A stretch of DNA of 64,000 nucleotides from Luteibacter yeojuensis. Its GTDB lineage: Bacteria > Pseudomonadota > Gammaproteobacteria > Xanthomonadales > Rhodanobacteraceae. This document shows positions 63,928 through 64,000 of this stretch, one piece after another. The notes beneath the pieces were generated by a model, which was given only the letters and a program-made list of their open reading frames with translations, ran no database searches and was not told where the DNA came from. Positions within the stretch are counted from its first letter, which is position 1. The number at the start of each line of letters is the position of its first letter. Both the position numbers and the translations under genes were made by a program. The stretch is from NCBI RefSeq assembly GCF_011742875.1, contig NZ_JAAQTL010000001.1:1674001-1738000 (forward strand). The letters run 5' to 3'.

Positions 63928-64000
63928 CTGCGGTAGAGTGGCCGAATCGGGTTACGAGGACGCGTGACGATGCCAAGCTGCGCCTGCAGCGTCTGGATCA
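63924..64000 (-). CDS. gpW-like head-tail joining protein (N-terminus outside window)
   Basis: The last 24 codons are in the window, ending IQTLQAQLGIVTRPRNPIRP-LYRR. Position just before the portal, the short helix and the basic end are typical of the gpW family. The terminase should lie beyond the right edge. Confidence 0.6.
   Translation of the reverse strand, partial: IQTLQAQLGIVTRPRNPIRPLYRR

Larger units (their letters stand above)
42011..64000. mobile_element. prophage with lambda-like head and Mu-like tail (right end outside window)
   Basis: It begins at the tRNA-Arg fragment and continues off the right edge. Structural genes run leftward from gpW at the edge to the tail fibre at 46200. 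Moron genes fill 42201-46219. No integrase, repressor, terminase, holin or endolysin is in the window, so these should lie to the right. The REP family, frequent in the host part, is absent here. Confidence 0.9.

Noticed and set aside
1-64000. CRISPR array or insertion sequence
   Set aside because: No regularly spaced direct repeats and no transposase gene were found.

Overview
The DNA is G+C-rich and densely coding. It looks like a chromosome segment of a gammaproteobacterium of the Xanthomonadales (Lysobacterales), probably near Rhodanobacteraceae such as Luteibacter. The reasons are an aryl-polyene (xanthomonadin-like) pigment cluster, branched-chain acyl-CoA catabolism genes, a DUF5916 outer-membrane-type protein and many copies of a roughly 80-bp REP-like palindrome pair. 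The genus is inference; no rRNA is present.

Host part (1-42010). From the left: a truncated DUF5916 gene; a LysR regulator divergent from an aldehyde dehydrogenase; a periplasmic cyclophilin; a DUF3014 protein; a fused isobutyryl-CoA mutase (IcmF); an alpha/beta hydrolase; a YXWGQW-type secreted protein; and leucine dehydrogenase. From 13533 to 27485 there is one co-directional, mostly overlapping aryl-polyene operon of 16 genes. It encodes two ACPs, three ketosynthases, a chain-length factor, a ketoreductase, two dehydratase domains, a thioesterase, a methyltransferase, acyl- and glycosyltransferases, a LolA-like carrier and an MMPL exporter. Two things are odd: the starter-acid AMP-ligase survives only as a C-terminal remnant inside a membrane-protein/dehydratase fusion, and the exporter gene carries an in-frame REP insertion. 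Then follow a YccS-like FUSC protein, isovaleryl-CoA dehydrogenase, a NalP-like subtilisin autotransporter lipoprotein, a thiolase, a small coiled-coil lipoprotein, methylcrotonyl-CoA carboxylase beta, xseA, a second aldehyde dehydrogenase and a flavin disulfide reductase. Leucine dehydrogenase, isovaleryl-CoA dehydrogenase, the carboxylase and the thiolase fit one leucine-degradation theme, although they are scattered.

Prophage part (42011-64000, running off the right edge). A 50-bp 3' half of a tRNA-Arg(CCT), without its 5' half, marks the left attachment site. Next comes a moron region: a SOS-associated peptidase, a membrane O-acyltransferase, a ribbon-helix-helix-like protein, a secreted SGNH hydrolase and small unknowns. 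Behind it, on the minus strand, lies a structural operon with a lambda-like head module (gpW, portal, S49 protease, scaffold, decoration protein, capsid, head-tail joining) joined to a Mu-like contractile tail (gp37/gp38-like, sheath, tube, frameshifting chaperone, tape measure, gp43-gp48-like, fibre). Integrase, terminase and lysis genes are not in the window. I saw no REP copy in the prophage.
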